64,000 nt of DNA from Streptococcus merionis DSM 19192 (GCF_000380085.1 NZ_KB904550.1:86562-150561); one strand, 5' to 3'. Positions 1 through 9,021 are shown, numbered from the stretch's first letter. Translations and numbers: made by a program. Notes: generated from the sequence alone by a model not told the origin.

Positions 1-360
1 TAACATCCCACCACCAAGCATAGCTGGAATGAGTGGGGTCATAGATCCAGCAATATATTCTATAATTTGCTCTAAAATATTTCCTTTCTCACCTTGAAGG
101 ATATCGTCTGATTCAAATTTTCCTAATTTAATAAATTCTCTGTAATAATTAGCCACATCATTTCCAAGTATGATTTGGTACTGACCATTTTTCCTTAAAA
201 TACCTATTACACCAGTAATTGATTTTATAATCTCATCTGAAACTATAGCATTATCCTTTAGTTCCAACCGTAATCTAGTCACACAATGTGTTGCACGAAG
301 AACATTCTTTTCTCCTCCAACTGCTTTCAAAATAGCTTGTGCAGTATCCTTATATGCCAT
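1..360 (-). CDS. PTS beta-glucoside-type EIIBC permease, N-terminal part (runs off left edge)
   Basis: About 120 N-terminal residues are present; the gene continues beyond base 1. The protein begins MAYKDTAQAILKAVGG, and residues about 20-35 carry the EIIB signature with the phospho-acceptor Cys in HCVTRLRLEL (Cys near residue 26). After a complete EIIB domain (to about residue 90) comes the start of the EIIC membrane domain (IAGSMTPLIPAMLGGGML-like). EIIB takes phosphate from EIIA and passes it to a sugar translocated by EIIC in the membrane. The gene lies 13 bp after a BglG-family antiterminator on the same strand, the classic beta-glucoside (bgl/lic) arrangement. A RAT/terminator lies ahead of the pair. 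Family is secure. Exact sugar (aryl-beta-glucoside, cellobiose, sucrose or trehalose type) is inferred only from the regulator. Confidence 0.9.
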   Translation of the reverse strand, partial: MAYKDTAQAILKAVGGEKNVLRATHCVTRLRLELKDNAIVSDEIIKSITGVIGILRKNGQYQIILGNDVANYYREFIKLGKFESDDILQGEKGNILEQIIEYIAGSMTPLIPAMLGGGML

Positions 361-373
361 AATAAACTCCTCT

Positions 374-1213
374 TTATGATAAATTTTTTGTTAAACGTCG
401 AATGTGAGCAATTAAATAAACTAACTCACTTGAACTGAGCAAATAGTCATACTCAACTTGAATGAAATCTGCTACGTGTACTCCGCACTTATATTCTCTA
501 GGATATTTCTTTTGCATCAATTCCAGAATATCTGCATCATCTTCATCATGATAATCATTTCTTTCTACCAAGCGATGAGCAAATAGTTTAACGTGCGTAA
601 TAAATCGATAATAATCAATAGAATCTTGATTGAACTCTGTGGAATAATAATCTTGAATAATTTTCTCAATCCTCATGGTAATTTCAGTAATGCGATATGA
701 TTCTTGAAAAGTATTTTCTAAATTCGCATTAACAAAGTGCAAGGCAATAAAGGCTGCTTCATCAATAGGAAGTTCAATATGTAAATCTTTTTTTATTATT
801 GATAGTGCTTTCCTTCCTAATTCGAATTCTTCCTTATAATATCTTGCAATTTCCCATCTGAGAGGATTTGTTACAACAATTCCTTCCTCATTCCGTTCAA
901 TGCTTGTATTGATATGGTCAGTCAAATTGATATAAATAATCTCATCAAAATGATTCCCAAGCGTTATTTTACCCAGATTTATAATTTTCTCACAAACATA
1001 AACCAATTCAATTGGAACATCAATAAATATTTCCGTAAAGCGATTCATATTATCGCTATTTTTAAGTAAAAAACTCTTTTCAATACTCGAAGGTAAGATT
1101 CTATCTCCAACTTTTTTTCCGAATGCAATTCCTCGACCAAATAAAAGAATGTCTATATCCTTCTTATTTTTCGCTATGACTGCATTATGATTTAATATCC
1201 GTTTTATGATCAT
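374..1213 (-). CDS. licT: BglG/LicT family transcription antiterminator
   Basis: 279 residues, the usual length. The N-terminal RNA-binding CAT domain (1 to about 57: MIIKRILNHNAV then LFGRGIAFGKKVGD) is followed by two PTS regulation domains. PRD1 carries His near residues 100 (LTDHINTSIERN) and 159 (AFIALHFVN). PRD2 carries His near 207 and 213 (ITHVKLFAHRL) and near 272 (LIAHIRR). In this family, PRD phosphorylation by the EII of the same operon and by HPr sets whether the CAT dimer binds a RAT hairpin and blocks a terminator. The matching RAT and terminator lie just upstream, and the EIIBC target lies just downstream. Family is certain; the symbol is by family resemblance. Confidence 0.9.
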   Translation of the reverse strand: MIIKRILNHNAVIAKNKKDIDILLFGRGIAFGKKVGDRILPSSIEKSFLLKNSDNMNRFTEIFIDVPIELVYVCEKIINLGKITLGNHFDEIIYINLTDHINTSIERNEEGIVVTNPLRWEIARYYKEEFELGRKALSIIKKDLHIELPIDEAAFIALHFVNANLENTFQESYRITEITMRIEKIIQDYYSTEFNQDSIDYYRFITHVKLFAHRLVERNDYHDEDDADILELMQKKYPREYKCGVHVADFIQVEYDYLLSSSELVYLIAHIRRLTKNLS

Positions 1214-1230
1214 AAACTTCTCTTTTCAAA

Positions 1231-1290
1231 ATAAAAGAACCTACCTAAAAGACATCGATAAATAGACTACCGACTCATTTAAATAGGTTC
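1231..1290 (-). terminator. Leader terminator controlled by LicT antitermination
   Basis: On the minus strand, GAACCTA (1290-1284) pairs with TAGGTTC (1243-1237), followed by TTTTATTTT. The 5' arm is shared with the 3' end of the RAT, so the two structures are mutually exclusive. It lies between promoter and licT start. Confidence 0.7.
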
Positions 1291-1316
1291 CTGCTCACTT
1301 TAAAGTGATAACATCC
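1284..1316 (-). promoter_or_regulatory. RAT ribonucleic antiterminator for LicT
   Basis: The minus strand reads GGATGTTATCACTT, then AAAGTGAGCAGGAACC, ending CTA. This matches the BglG/LicT RAT pattern (GGAT-GTTA...GCAGG-AACC) and folds as a hairpin with the ACTTT/AAAGT arms. Its last seven bases form the 5' arm of the following terminator, as expected for this control mechanism. Confidence 0.75.
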
Positions 1317-1366
1317 TTTTATTTCAATTATTTATTGGTACATCAAGCTCAAAATTTCAATAACTC

Positions 1367-1380
1367 TGTAACCACTTTCA
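1367..1380 (-). promoter_or_regulatory. Probable CcpA (cre) site
   Basis: TGAAAGTGGTTACA on the minus strand directly follows the -10 box. It matches the cre consensus TGNAARCGNWWNCA except for T in place of the central C. A roadblock site at the transcription start suits catabolite repression of a beta-glucoside PTS operon. Inference from sequence match only. Confidence 0.5.
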
Positions 1381-1409
1381 ATTCTAAAATAATTTAATAA
1401 CTTTGTCAA
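1381..1409 (-). promoter_or_regulatory. Sigma-A promoter for licT-PTS operon
   Basis: TTGACA (1409-1404), 17-nt spacer, TAGAAT (1386-1381) on the minus strand, about 170 nt ahead of licT. The leader between contains the RAT and terminator. Confidence 0.8.
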
Positions 1410-1454
1410 GAAATTCTTAAAAAAAATAATAACTCTTGCTACTTACTAATAAAG

Positions 1455-3221
1455 CTATTTAGCAAATTGGCTGTAGTAAAGGTCATGGTAGAAGCCTGCA
1501 TCCGCTAGAAGACTGTCATGAGTCCCTTGCTCGATAATCTGGCCATCTTTAAGAACCAAGATTTTATCTGCCTCTTGAATGGTTGATAGACGGTGAGCAA
1601 TGACAAAGCTAGTCCGTCCTTCCATCAAACGCTTCATGGCTTTCTGGATAAGGAGTTCCAGACGTGTGTCAACAGAAGATGTTGCTTCATCTAAAATCAG
1701 GATTTTAGGGTCAGACAAGAGTGCTCGCGCAATGGTCAAAAGCTGCTTTTGTCCCAGTGAAATATTGCTGGACTCTTGGTTCATCTCCATATTGTAGCCA
1801 CCCGGAAGTGTCCGAATAAAATGATCAACATTGGCTGCTTTCGCTGCTGCCACGATTTCCTCATCTGTAGCATTAAGGTTTCCAAAGCGCAGATTTTCCT
1901 TAATCGTTCCTTCATAAAGCCAGGCATCCTGCAAGACCATACCGAAATTCTTGCGGTATTCTTGACGGGAGAGATTGCGAATGTCGTGACCATCTACTGT
2001 GATAGCTCCTGAAGTCACATCGTAGAAACGCATGAGAAGGTTAATCAAAGTCGTCTTACCAGCACCTGTAGGCCCTACAATAGCCACCATTTCACCAGGC
2101 TTCACTTCCAAATTGAAATCTCGGATTAGTGGCTTGTCTGGTAAGTATTGGAAATCAACTTGGTCAAAGCGAACCTGACCAGTCAGTGGCGCTGCCAAGC
2201 TTTCTGTGACTTCATTTAACTCATCAGGCTCGTCTAAGACTGCAAAAATCCGCTCTAATGAAGATTGAGCTGACTGCAAAGCACCTGCTAGCTGGGTTAT
2301 GGTCTGGATGGGCTGGTTAACCTGCCAGACATATTGAACCATAGCCTGCAAGTTACCAACTGTCAGGGTTCCCGCAAGAACCTGCAATCCACCTAAGAGG
2401 GCGACAGCCAGATAAGCTAAGTTAGAAATCGTCGAAAGCACTGGCATCATGATTCCTGAGACGAAGCTAGCTTTAAAGCCCGTCTCTTGCAGGTCATCGA
2501 TGATCTGCCCAAATTCCGCTTCTGAGTTATCTTCGCGGCCGTAGAGTTTGATAACATTAAAGCCTGTCAAATTTTCCTGGACAAAGCCATTCATATCCCC
2601 CAGAATCTTAGCCTGACGTTTGAAATAAGGCTGGGATTTCCCCATGATAAAGCGGGCTGAGAAATAAGTCAAAGGAATGCTAAAAATAACGATAAGAGAC
2701 AAGGCTGGATTGATGTAAACCGCCATAGAAATGGCTAGAATGACCGTCAAGAAGGCATTAACAATCTGCAAGAAGGATTGCTGTAAGGCGTTTGATACAG
2801 TCTCCACATCTGATGTGAAACGTCCCAGCATATCCCCGAACTGGTGACTGTCAAAATAAGAGGTTGACATGCTATTAATCTTGCGGCTCATCTCGTTACG
2901 CAGATCGCGAATGGTGGATTGTACAGCCTTAGTGATAAAGACATTGGCATACCAAGAGCCTAGTGAATAGAGGGTTCCACGGATATAGTAAATCACCAAA
3001 ATCATGATGATATAGCGGTAGTTAATGCCAGCTCCTGCGACTCCTGCTAACATATCACGCACATTGGCTGTAATCTCTGTGATAATAAGTCCAAAAATCA
3101 AAGGCTCCAGGGCATTCATAGCGGCACTCAAGACCTTGAAAAAGACAGATAAGAAAAGAGAGCCGCGGTAATTTTTCAAATACTGCCAGAGACGTTTGTA
3201 GACATTTTCTGTTTTTAACAT
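1455..3221 (-). CDS. ABC exporter half-transporter, catalytic subunit of a heterodimer
   Basis: 588 residues: an N-terminal six-helix exporter transmembrane domain (about 1-310) and a C-terminal nucleotide-binding domain. Walker A is GPTGAGKTT (about 385). Walker B ends in a canonical catalytic Glu (ILILDEATSSVD), and the switch His is present (VIAHRLST). The ABC signature is degenerate (NISLGQ instead of LSGGQ). It starts 2 bp after the stop of the partner gene with a GGAGA ribosome site. The pair resembles LmrCD/PatAB/SatAB multidrug exporters. Combined with the partner, one ATP site is canonical and the other degenerate, which is typical of such heterodimers. Substrate is not readable from sequence; multidrug or fluoroquinolone efflux is a family-based inference. 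Confidence 0.88.
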   Translation of the reverse strand: MLKTENVYKRLWQYLKNYRGSLFLSVFFKVLSAAMNALEPLIFGLIITEITANVRDMLAGVAGAGINYRYIIMILVIYYIRGTLYSLGSWYANVFITKAVQSTIRDLRNEMSRKINSMSTSYFDSHQFGDMLGRFTSDVETVSNALQQSFLQIVNAFLTVILAISMAVYINPALSLIVIFSIPLTYFSARFIMGKSQPYFKRQAKILGDMNGFVQENLTGFNVIKLYGREDNSEAEFGQIIDDLQETGFKASFVSGIMMPVLSTISNLAYLAVALLGGLQVLAGTLTVGNLQAMVQYVWQVNQPIQTITQLAGALQSAQSSLERIFAVLDEPDELNEVTESLAAPLTGQVRFDQVDFQYLPDKPLIRDFNLEVKPGEMVAIVGPTGAGKTTLINLLMRFYDVTSGAITVDGHDIRNLSRQEYRKNFGMVLQDAWLYEGTIKENLRFGNLNATDEEIVAAAKAANVDHFIRTLPGGYNMEMNQESSNISLGQKQLLTIARALLSDPKILILDEATSSVDTRLELLIQKAMKRLMEGRTSFVIAHRLSTIQEADKILVLKDGQIIEQGTHDSLLADAGFYHDLYYSQFAK

Positions 3222-3223
3222 GG

Positions 3224-4963
3224 CTAGTCTCCTTCCGTTAAACTTTGGTTATTGAGCTGGCTGTCCGCAATTTCACGGTAAATGTCATTGGTAGCCAGCA
3301 GTTCCTCATGAGTACCACGACCAACGATCTCGCCTTCATTTAGAACGATAATTTGATCCGCATTCATGATAGTACCGACGCGTTGTGCCACAATGAGGAC
3401 GGTCGCATCACCTGTGACTTCTTTCAGGCGACGTCGCAATTCTGCATCAGTCTTATAGTCCAAAGCCGAGAAACTATCATCGAAAATATAAATATCTGGC
3501 TTTTTGACCACAGCACGCGCAATAGACAAGCGCTGTTTTTGACCACCGGATAGGTTACTGCCACCTTCAGCTAAGTGATGCTCGTAACCCTTCTCGGTTG
3601 ACTGAATAAAGCTACCTACCTGAGAAACATCAACGGCCTGATCCAATTCAGATAACGTAGCATCTTCTTTACCGTAACGCAAGTTTTCCCCGATAGTTCC
3701 TGTAAAGAGCAAAGCCTTTTGAGGGATAAACCCAATTTTTTGGCGCAGAGCTCTGAGATTATAGTCACGAACATCAACCCCATCAACCAAGATCCGCCCG
3801 AGAGTAATATCATAAAAGCGCGGAATAAGCTGCACCAGTGACGATTTCCCTGAACCGGTTGATCCGATAAAAGCAATGGTCTCACCGGGCTTAGTCTTAA
3901 AACTAATATTATGAAGAACAGGACTTTCCGTCTCACCTGGATAGGCAAAGGTCACATTGTCAAACTCCAGATAGCCCCGCGTTTCTGTCTCTGTGACACC
4001 ATTTTCATTAGGATCAATGGAGATTGGCATGGCCATGATTTCTTGAAGTCGCTTAGCGGAGACAGCCATCCGTGGATACATGGTAAAGAGATTAGCAAAC
4101 ATGAGGAAAGAAAAGAGGGCATGAAAAGCATACTCAATAAAGGCAACCAAGTTACCAACCTGCAAACTACCTCTGCTAATTGACGGCAGGGCAAACCAGA
4201 CAATCGCCACAATCATGACAATGATGATTTGGACAAAGATAGGCTCTGTCAGACCAGTCAAACGAAAGAGCTTACCGGACGTTTCTTTATAGGATTCGTT
4301 GGCCTTGCTGAAACGCTCTTCCTGGAATTCTTCACGCGCAAAGGCACGGACAACCCGCAATCCTGTCAAATTCTCACGGACAAACTGGTTAATCTTATCC
4401 AAAGTCCGCTGTTGTTTCTCAGAAAGAGGGCCGGTTTTGATAGCGACATACCAAACGGTAAGAATCAAGAAAGGTACACAAACTGCAACCACCCAACCAA
4501 GAGACGGACTAGACAAAACAATCATGACCATGGAGAAGGTCATCATAAGTGGTGTAATCATCCCCATCCGCAAGGCTTGCTCAGCAAACATCATCAGGAC
4601 ATAAGCGTCACTTGTAATCCGTGTCACTAGAGATGAGACCCCAATCTGCTCATACTCATGGTGAGAATAGGTCTGAAGTTTCTCATAAAGGTCCGAGCGC
4701 ATATCACGAATCATAGTCGTGGTCATCTTACTAGATGCGTACGTTAGAACGACACGTCCTATACCACCAAAAACAATGATGACCAGCATTATCCAAGTCC
4801 AAAAATAAAGCTTGTCTGGCTGATTATCAATCAAGCCTTCATCAATCATGCGAGCCAAAATCGTTGGCAAGCCCAAATTGACCAAGACAAACATAAAAGC
4901 ACCGAAAATATCCAAGGCTAAAAGCTTGGGATGTCTTTTCAAATAAGACCAAATATATCTCAT
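3224..4963 (-). CDS. ABC exporter half-transporter, degenerate-site subunit of a heterodimer
   Basis: 579 residues from the ATG at 4963, chosen because AGGAGG lies 5 nt upstream; a longer frame to 5044 has no ribosome site and begins with unrelated residues. The N-terminal transmembrane domain begins MRYIWSYLKRHPKLL. The nucleotide-binding domain has Walker A GSTGSGKSS and a perfect signature NLSGGQKQR. The catalytic Glu after Walker B is replaced by Asp (IYIFDDSFSALD), and the switch His is replaced by Gln (LIVAQRVGT). These substitutions complement the degenerate signature of the adjacent subunit, so the two genes form one heterodimeric exporter with one hydrolytic and one degenerate site. 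First gene of a two-gene operon with its own promoter upstream. Confidence 0.88.
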   Translation of the reverse strand: MRYIWSYLKRHPKLLALDIFGAFMFVLVNLGLPTILARMIDEGLIDNQPDKLYFWTWIMLVIIVFGGIGRVVLTYASSKMTTTMIRDMRSDLYEKLQTYSHHEYEQIGVSSLVTRITSDAYVLMMFAEQALRMGMITPLMMTFSMVMIVLSSPSLGWVVAVCVPFLILTVWYVAIKTGPLSEKQQRTLDKINQFVRENLTGLRVVRAFAREEFQEERFSKANESYKETSGKLFRLTGLTEPIFVQIIIVMIVAIVWFALPSISRGSLQVGNLVAFIEYAFHALFSFLMFANLFTMYPRMAVSAKRLQEIMAMPISIDPNENGVTETETRGYLEFDNVTFAYPGETESPVLHNISFKTKPGETIAFIGSTGSGKSSLVQLIPRFYDITLGRILVDGVDVRDYNLRALRQKIGFIPQKALLFTGTIGENLRYGKEDATLSELDQAVDVSQVGSFIQSTEKGYEHHLAEGGSNLSGGQKQRLSIARAVVKKPDIYIFDDSFSALDYKTDAELRRRLKEVTGDATVLIVAQRVGTIMNADQIIVLNEGEIVGRGTHEELLATNDIYREIADSQLNNQSLTEGD

Positions 4964-5097
4964 CTTTTCCTCCTGTAGATTAGACATGCACTTGTCAGCG
5001 TGACAAAGATAGGGGAGCAGGCCTGTTACCTTAGATAGCAACATTCCTAGCTCCCTGATTCCTTTTATACTATCGACTTAGTGCACGAGTTAGTACT

Positions 5098-5126
5098 AGT
5101 TTACACGATTTTTGGATGAAAGGCAA
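5098..5126 (-). promoter_or_regulatory. Probable promoter of the ABC exporter operon
   Basis: Minus strand TTGCCT (5126-5121), 17-nt spacer, TAAACT (5103-5098) preceded by TG. The leader before the ATG at 4963 is about 125 nt. Confidence 0.5.
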
Positions 5127-5147
5127 GTTCTGAAAAATAAAAAAATT

Positions 5148-5161
5148 TGTAAACGTTTCAA
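5148..5161. promoter_or_regulatory. cre-like palindrome upstream of exporter promoter
   Basis: TGTAAACGTTTCAA on the plus strand agrees with the lactococcal cre pattern WGWAARCGYTWWMA at all but one position. It lies upstream of the -35 box. Functional role unproven. Confidence 0.4.
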
Positions 5162-5401
5162 AAACCGCCTTTCCTAGCCAAAATGCATAGGCAGGTGATT
5201 TTAGACTATCAAGCAGCGTTTTACTGACACCACTCTATAAAATGACATTGAAAACAATCTAAATACTCTTTAAAATTCAAAAGAATACATCGTCAACTCG
5301 GCTTGATGGAACTTCAGCTCTATCTGCAACTTCGTTTTCTTGTCTGCTTTTGATTTTCTTTGAGCCCTCTAAAAAAGCTTAGTAAAAATTCTAAAAGCAG
5401 T

Positions 5402-5447
5402 AAAACTGCACGAAATCTTCTTTAGACACTGATTTCATGCAGTTTTT
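5402..5447 (-). terminator. Terminator after the ugp-type operon
   Basis: Arms AAAACTGCACGAAATC (5402-5417) and GATTTCATGCAGTTTT (5431-5446) pair with one mismatch. Both sides are T/A-rich, so it could act in both directions. It lies about 100 bp beyond the stop of the last gene of the importer operon. Confidence 0.65.
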
Positions 5448-5548
5448 AATCGTTTAGTGAGACAAAATGGTTTAGTACGATGACTTTTTACACAGTTTGA
5501 CTTCCATTTTTTAATTAACATTCACAACTATCTCATCCTTAGTTGTTC

Positions 5549-6649
5549 TCATGGTTTTGTTGAGTAGAGGTTCTCTTCTGTCTCTACATCAAAGAGATGA
5601 ATTTTATACAGTTTAAAAGCTATTCCTACTACTTGACCAACATCATAAATGTCTTTAGACGACACTTTGACAACTAGTGGTTCTGTAAGTTGCTCAACAC
5701 CAACATACACCAAAGAATCATCGCCGAGCATTTCATAAGCTTCTATTTTACCAATAAATATATTTTCAGCGCTAGTAGGATCGGTTAGTAAAATGTCATT
5801 TGCTCGAATACCTAGAACTGCTCTTTGATGGCCTTTAAAGTGGAAAAAGTAATCCGAAAAATCAATGCTTGCTCGGTCAAATAAAAGCAAGGTTTGTCCC
5901 CTTGTTCCTGAAATGTTAACAGGGATAAAATTCATCGGTGGTGAACCGATAAAACTGGCAACAAACATATTACATGGAAGATGGAAGAGATTATAAGGCG
6001 TATCAATTTGTTGGATAACACCGTCTTTTAAAACTACGATTCTGGTTCCTAGTGTCATAGCCTCAGTTTGATCATGAGTCACATAGATAAATGTAGCATC
6101 AAGCTCTTGATATAAAGTCGCAATTTCAACACGCATTTGGCCACGAAGTTTGGCGTCAAGATTTGACAAAGGTTCATCCATCAAAAATACTTTAGGGTTT
6201 CGAACCATAGCTCGTCCCATTGCGACTCGTTGTTTCTGACCCCCAGATAGTTGTTCAGGTTTGCAGTCTAGATAGGGCTCCAATCCGAGAATCGTTGCAA
6301 CTTTATAGACTGTCTTTGCAATTTCTTCTTTAGGGAATCCCTTGATTTTAAGACTATAGCCAATATTATCTCGAACAGTCATATGAGGGTAGAGCGCGTA
6401 GTTTTGAAACACCATGGCAATATCCCGCTCTGCTGGACTCAGATGATTAACGACCCTATCTTCGATCATCAGTTCTCCATCAGTGATTTCTTCCAAGCCT
6501 GCAATCATGCGCAGCAGGGTTGACTTGCCACAGCCAGACGGACCAACAAAGATAACAAACTCTTTTTCAGTGATGTCAAGATTGAAATCCTTAATTACTA
6601 ATTGATGATCATAAGCTTTCGAAATGTTATGAAATTGAATCTTCGACAT
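5549..6649 (-). CDS. Sugar/glycerol-phosphate ABC importer ATPase (UgpC/MalK/MsmK type)
   Basis: 366 residues, the typical length of CUT1-type ATPases. Walker A GPSGCGKST is near residue 35, then Q-loop FQNYALYPHM, signature QLSGGQKQRVAMGRA, Walker B FLMDEPLSNLDAKLR and switch His (YVTHDQTEAM). A C-terminal regulatory TOBE region (about 240-366) follows. It energises the UgpA/UgpE-like permeases. Last gene of the operon: its ATG at 6649 lies inside the end of the HAD gene, with AGAGGAG upstream. An operon-dedicated ATPase is notable because many streptococcal CUT1 importers share one MsmK. Substrate is inferred from the partner genes only. Confidence 0.88.
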   Translation of the reverse strand: MSKIQFHNISKAYDHQLVIKDFNLDITEKEFVIFVGPSGCGKSTLLRMIAGLEEITDGELMIEDRVVNHLSPAERDIAMVFQNYALYPHMTVRDNIGYSLKIKGFPKEEIAKTVYKVATILGLEPYLDCKPEQLSGGQKQRVAMGRAMVRNPKVFLMDEPLSNLDAKLRGQMRVEIATLYQELDATFIYVTHDQTEAMTLGTRIVVLKDGVIQQIDTPYNLFHLPCNMFVASFIGSPPMNFIPVNISGTRGQTLLLFDRASIDFSDYFFHFKGHQRAVLGIRANDILLTDPTSAENIFIGKIEAYEMLGDDSLVYVGVEQLTEPLVVKVSSKDIYDVGQVVGIAFKLYKIHLFDVETEENLYSTKP

Positions 6650-7391
6650 GCTTAACTCCTCTTACCCACCTCTTGTGCACCAGAAAGTCTTCCAGCTCTG
6701 ATAAAGAACTTAACACATTAGGTGTATATCTCTTTAAATCCTCTTTAAGTGATACACCACTCAGTACCCCAACAGGAATGGCATTCCCATTAAGGGCGAA
6801 TTTCATATCGTTTGGAGAATCTCCGATCATCATAATTTCTTGTGGCAAACATTGCCATTGCTCTGCAACTATGTCAATAATTCGACGATCCGGTTTAACA
6901 GGAAAGCCATTGTCCGATGTCGCTAAAAAGCTAATTTTATCTATAATCTCAAGAGTTCGTAAACACTCTAGAGTTGACTCCAATGTATCTGTTGTTACAA
7001 CACCAACCTCTATCCCTTTCCTCTTAAGTTTTCTCAAAAGCTCAACCATATCTGTAAAGACTGGATAATAACCTTGTGTTTCTTTGGTAAAATAACGCAC
7101 TAATTTTGTTTTAAGGGTGTCATCATCAATCCTTTCTTGGTAAATATCCTCAATAGCCTGATTTAAATCTTCTGCAATCTTATCAAAAGGTTTCCATGCA
7201 AAGCTACTTTCTGGATCAATTATTCCTTTAACAATGCCAAGCCTTTCTTCCAACTCAATCAAAGTCTGCTCAGAAAAAGATAACTGACTCTCAGATAAAA
7301 TTCTCTTCAATACTGGTCTAACAGCAGGAATCCAAACCTTAAAGAAGTCAATAATTGTCCCGTCTTTGTCTAATAAAATACCTTTAATCAT
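6627..7391 (-). CDS. HAD superfamily phosphatase
   Basis: 254 residues. HAD motif I is at the very N terminus (ILLDKDGTIIDF, nucleophile Asp8). An alpha-helical cap follows (about 20-105), then motif II (VGVVTTDT), a Lys motif (PVKPD near 180) and motif IV (MIGDSPNDMKFA). This is the Gph/phosphoglycolate-phosphatase-like subclass of small-molecule phosphatases. Its ATG overlaps the stop of the PHP gene (ATGA), and its own end overlaps the start of the ATPase gene, so the three are translationally coupled. The context suggests it dephosphorylates something the importer delivers or the PHP enzyme releases. That assignment is inference; the catalytic class is secure. Confidence 0.82.
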   Translation of the reverse strand: MIKGILLDKDGTIIDFFKVWIPAVRPVLKRILSESQLSFSEQTLIELEERLGIVKGIIDPESSFAWKPFDKIAEDLNQAIEDIYQERIDDDTLKTKLVRYFTKETQGYYPVFTDMVELLRKLKRKGIEVGVVTTDTLESTLECLRTLEIIDKISFLATSDNGFPVKPDRRIIDIVAEQWQCLPQEIMMIGDSPNDMKFALNGNAIPVGVLSGVSLKEDLKRYTPNVLSSLSELEDFLVHKRWVRGVKHVEDSIS

Positions 7392-8905
7392 AACTCTCCC
7401 TCCAATGTACGACGTACTTCACCAAATGTCCGTAGTTCAGGGTTTCGATGACCTTTTGTAATTGGATTAGCATAGAATCTAAAATCACCTTCTGAAGTAG
7501 TTGCACCGAAACGAATCCACTGATATTCATCTGAATTTAAGTCTATTGTTCCATTAACACGATAAAGACCCAGATGAATTTGTTCAGTAGCTAATATCAC
7601 TTTTTCAGTATTTATGATATAGAAAACTAAAGGATCGTGATCCATTCTAAACAATAGTTCAAATGTGATATTAGTACAGGTATCATCAATACAATCACCA
7701 TAAAAAAGTGGTCCAAGATCTTTTCCAGCCATATCTTTTTGGTGGAAGATCGTTTCTACCTGACAAAAACGGGTTACCTGACTGCGACATTGTTTTAAGG
7801 CCTTTTTAAAATTTGCTGGAGTCAATGAATCCATATAAAGCCATGTAGCCGGATCCCCTGGACTTGAAGGTAAGTCAGAATTAGGATACGACTCCGTTTG
7901 AAGCATATGGGAATCGCTGCCCCCGACAGCACAAATCCGATACCCTTGGGACCAGAGTAAGTCAGACAGAGCCACAGCCATCTCATTAGCCTTCCTTCCA
8001 TCAGCATCGGGATCGGTTTCATAGGTCGGATCGTTAATGATTTCCAAACAGCTCAGATTCTCTAAAGCAATGTCATCATAAAGCCATTTCCAAAGATAGA
8101 GAAAGGGATGATTGATAGAGAAAAGCCAATCATTCTCATGACATTCTTGGAGAAGTGCTTCAATACTGCGAGTAATTTCTTCTTGACTATGAGCCATGAT
8201 AATCTCATTTAAGGTCATTGGACGCTTAGTCAGACCAAAGATATTGGCATGACCTCTGCCAGTTGTTACTTCTATACCGGGCAATACCATCAAGGAGGTA
8301 TCTGCCCACCCTGTATGAAGGAGATTATGTTCAGTCGCGACATAGAATTCAAGACCATCAGCAATAGCACGATCACTAACAGATTGAGGTAACTCCTTAC
8401 CATCTGATAATTGTGTATGGGTATGAAGATCCCCCTTATACCACTTTCCTCCATGTTGATATACCTTATTTTGATCCAGTAAGCTGTAATTGAATTGTTG
8501 ATCTACCCAGACTGGACCTTGTATAGCTTCAGGAACAGCAGAGCTTTCAAAATCCACACGAATGGTAAAATCAATGACCTTACCGTCTTCTAGATACTTA
8601 CCATACTCGTGATTAAAAATGACTGTTAGCTTCCAATTACCTGCATTTATCTGACCAGGTATACCACCAATCGTCGTTAATTGGCTTGTTTCTCCTATCG
8701 AAATAATTGATTGACTATGTCCTAGCTGTTTTTGAAACCTGAGACATCCCTCAGGATCTTCTAGCATCACCAAAACAAGCATAGTTAAAGGAGTAGTCAA
8801 GCTATAAGCCAGACTGAGCCCACTAGTTCCTTCAGGAACTAAAATAGTAGCCGTTTCCTTAATTGTTTTGTCTTTTATCAGCTGAAAACTGTAAACATTT
8901 TGCAT
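7388..8905 (-). CDS. PHP-domain metal-dependent phosphoesterase (CehA/McbA-like)
   Basis: 505 residues from ATG 8905, chosen because GAGGA lies 8 nt upstream; an upstream ATG at 8926 has no ribosome site. There is no signal peptide, so it is probably cytoplasmic. The first ~160 residues form a beta-rich accessory region. The PHP core follows with its metal ligands: HTHTQLSDG, then ATEHN, INHPF and GGSDSHM. A C-terminal beta domain closes the protein. PHP enzymes of this type hydrolyse phosphodiesters, phosphomonoesters or related esters using two or three metal ions. It sits between an importer's binding protein and a HAD phosphatase, in the position where ugp operons carry the glycerophosphodiesterase UgpQ. 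I infer an analogous role on an imported organophosphate; no substrate is proven. Confidence 0.8.
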   Translation of the reverse strand: MQNVYSFQLIKDKTIKETATILVPEGTSGLSLAYSLTTPLTMLVLVMLEDPEGCLRFQKQLGHSQSIISIGETSQLTTIGGIPGQINAGNWKLTVIFNHEYGKYLEDGKVIDFTIRVDFESSAVPEAIQGPVWVDQQFNYSLLDQNKVYQHGGKWYKGDLHTHTQLSDGKELPQSVSDRAIADGLEFYVATEHNLLHTGWADTSLMVLPGIEVTTGRGHANIFGLTKRPMTLNEIIMAHSQEEITRSIEALLQECHENDWLFSINHPFLYLWKWLYDDIALENLSCLEIINDPTYETDPDADGRKANEMAVALSDLLWSQGYRICAVGGSDSHMLQTESYPNSDLPSSPGDPATWLYMDSLTPANFKKALKQCRSQVTRFCQVETIFHQKDMAGKDLGPLFYGDCIDDTCTNITFELLFRMDHDPLVFYIINTEKVILATEQIHLGLYRVNGTIDLNSDEYQWIRFGATTSEGDFRFYANPITKGHRNPELRTFGEVRRTLEGEL

Positions 8906-9021
8906 AGAATTTTCCTCGGTTTCCATTTATTACTTGTTGTTCTAGTTAATTTTTTTAATACCTATTTTTAACCAACGAGTCATAATTTCTATAAATTTAT
9001 AGCAACAATTAACCAGAGCCT

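Larger units (their letters stand above)
4964..5548. other. Intergenic region between exporter pair and ugp-type operon
   Basis: Holds the exporter promoter (5098-5126), a cre-like site (5148-5161) and a terminator hairpin (5402-5447). Between 5162 and 5400 I see no gene or repeat. Confidence 0.6.

Noticed and set aside
4229..4630. 133-residue plus-strand ORF in the exporter gene
   Set aside because: Antisense shadow of the ABC transporter coding sequence; no start signals or recognisable domain.
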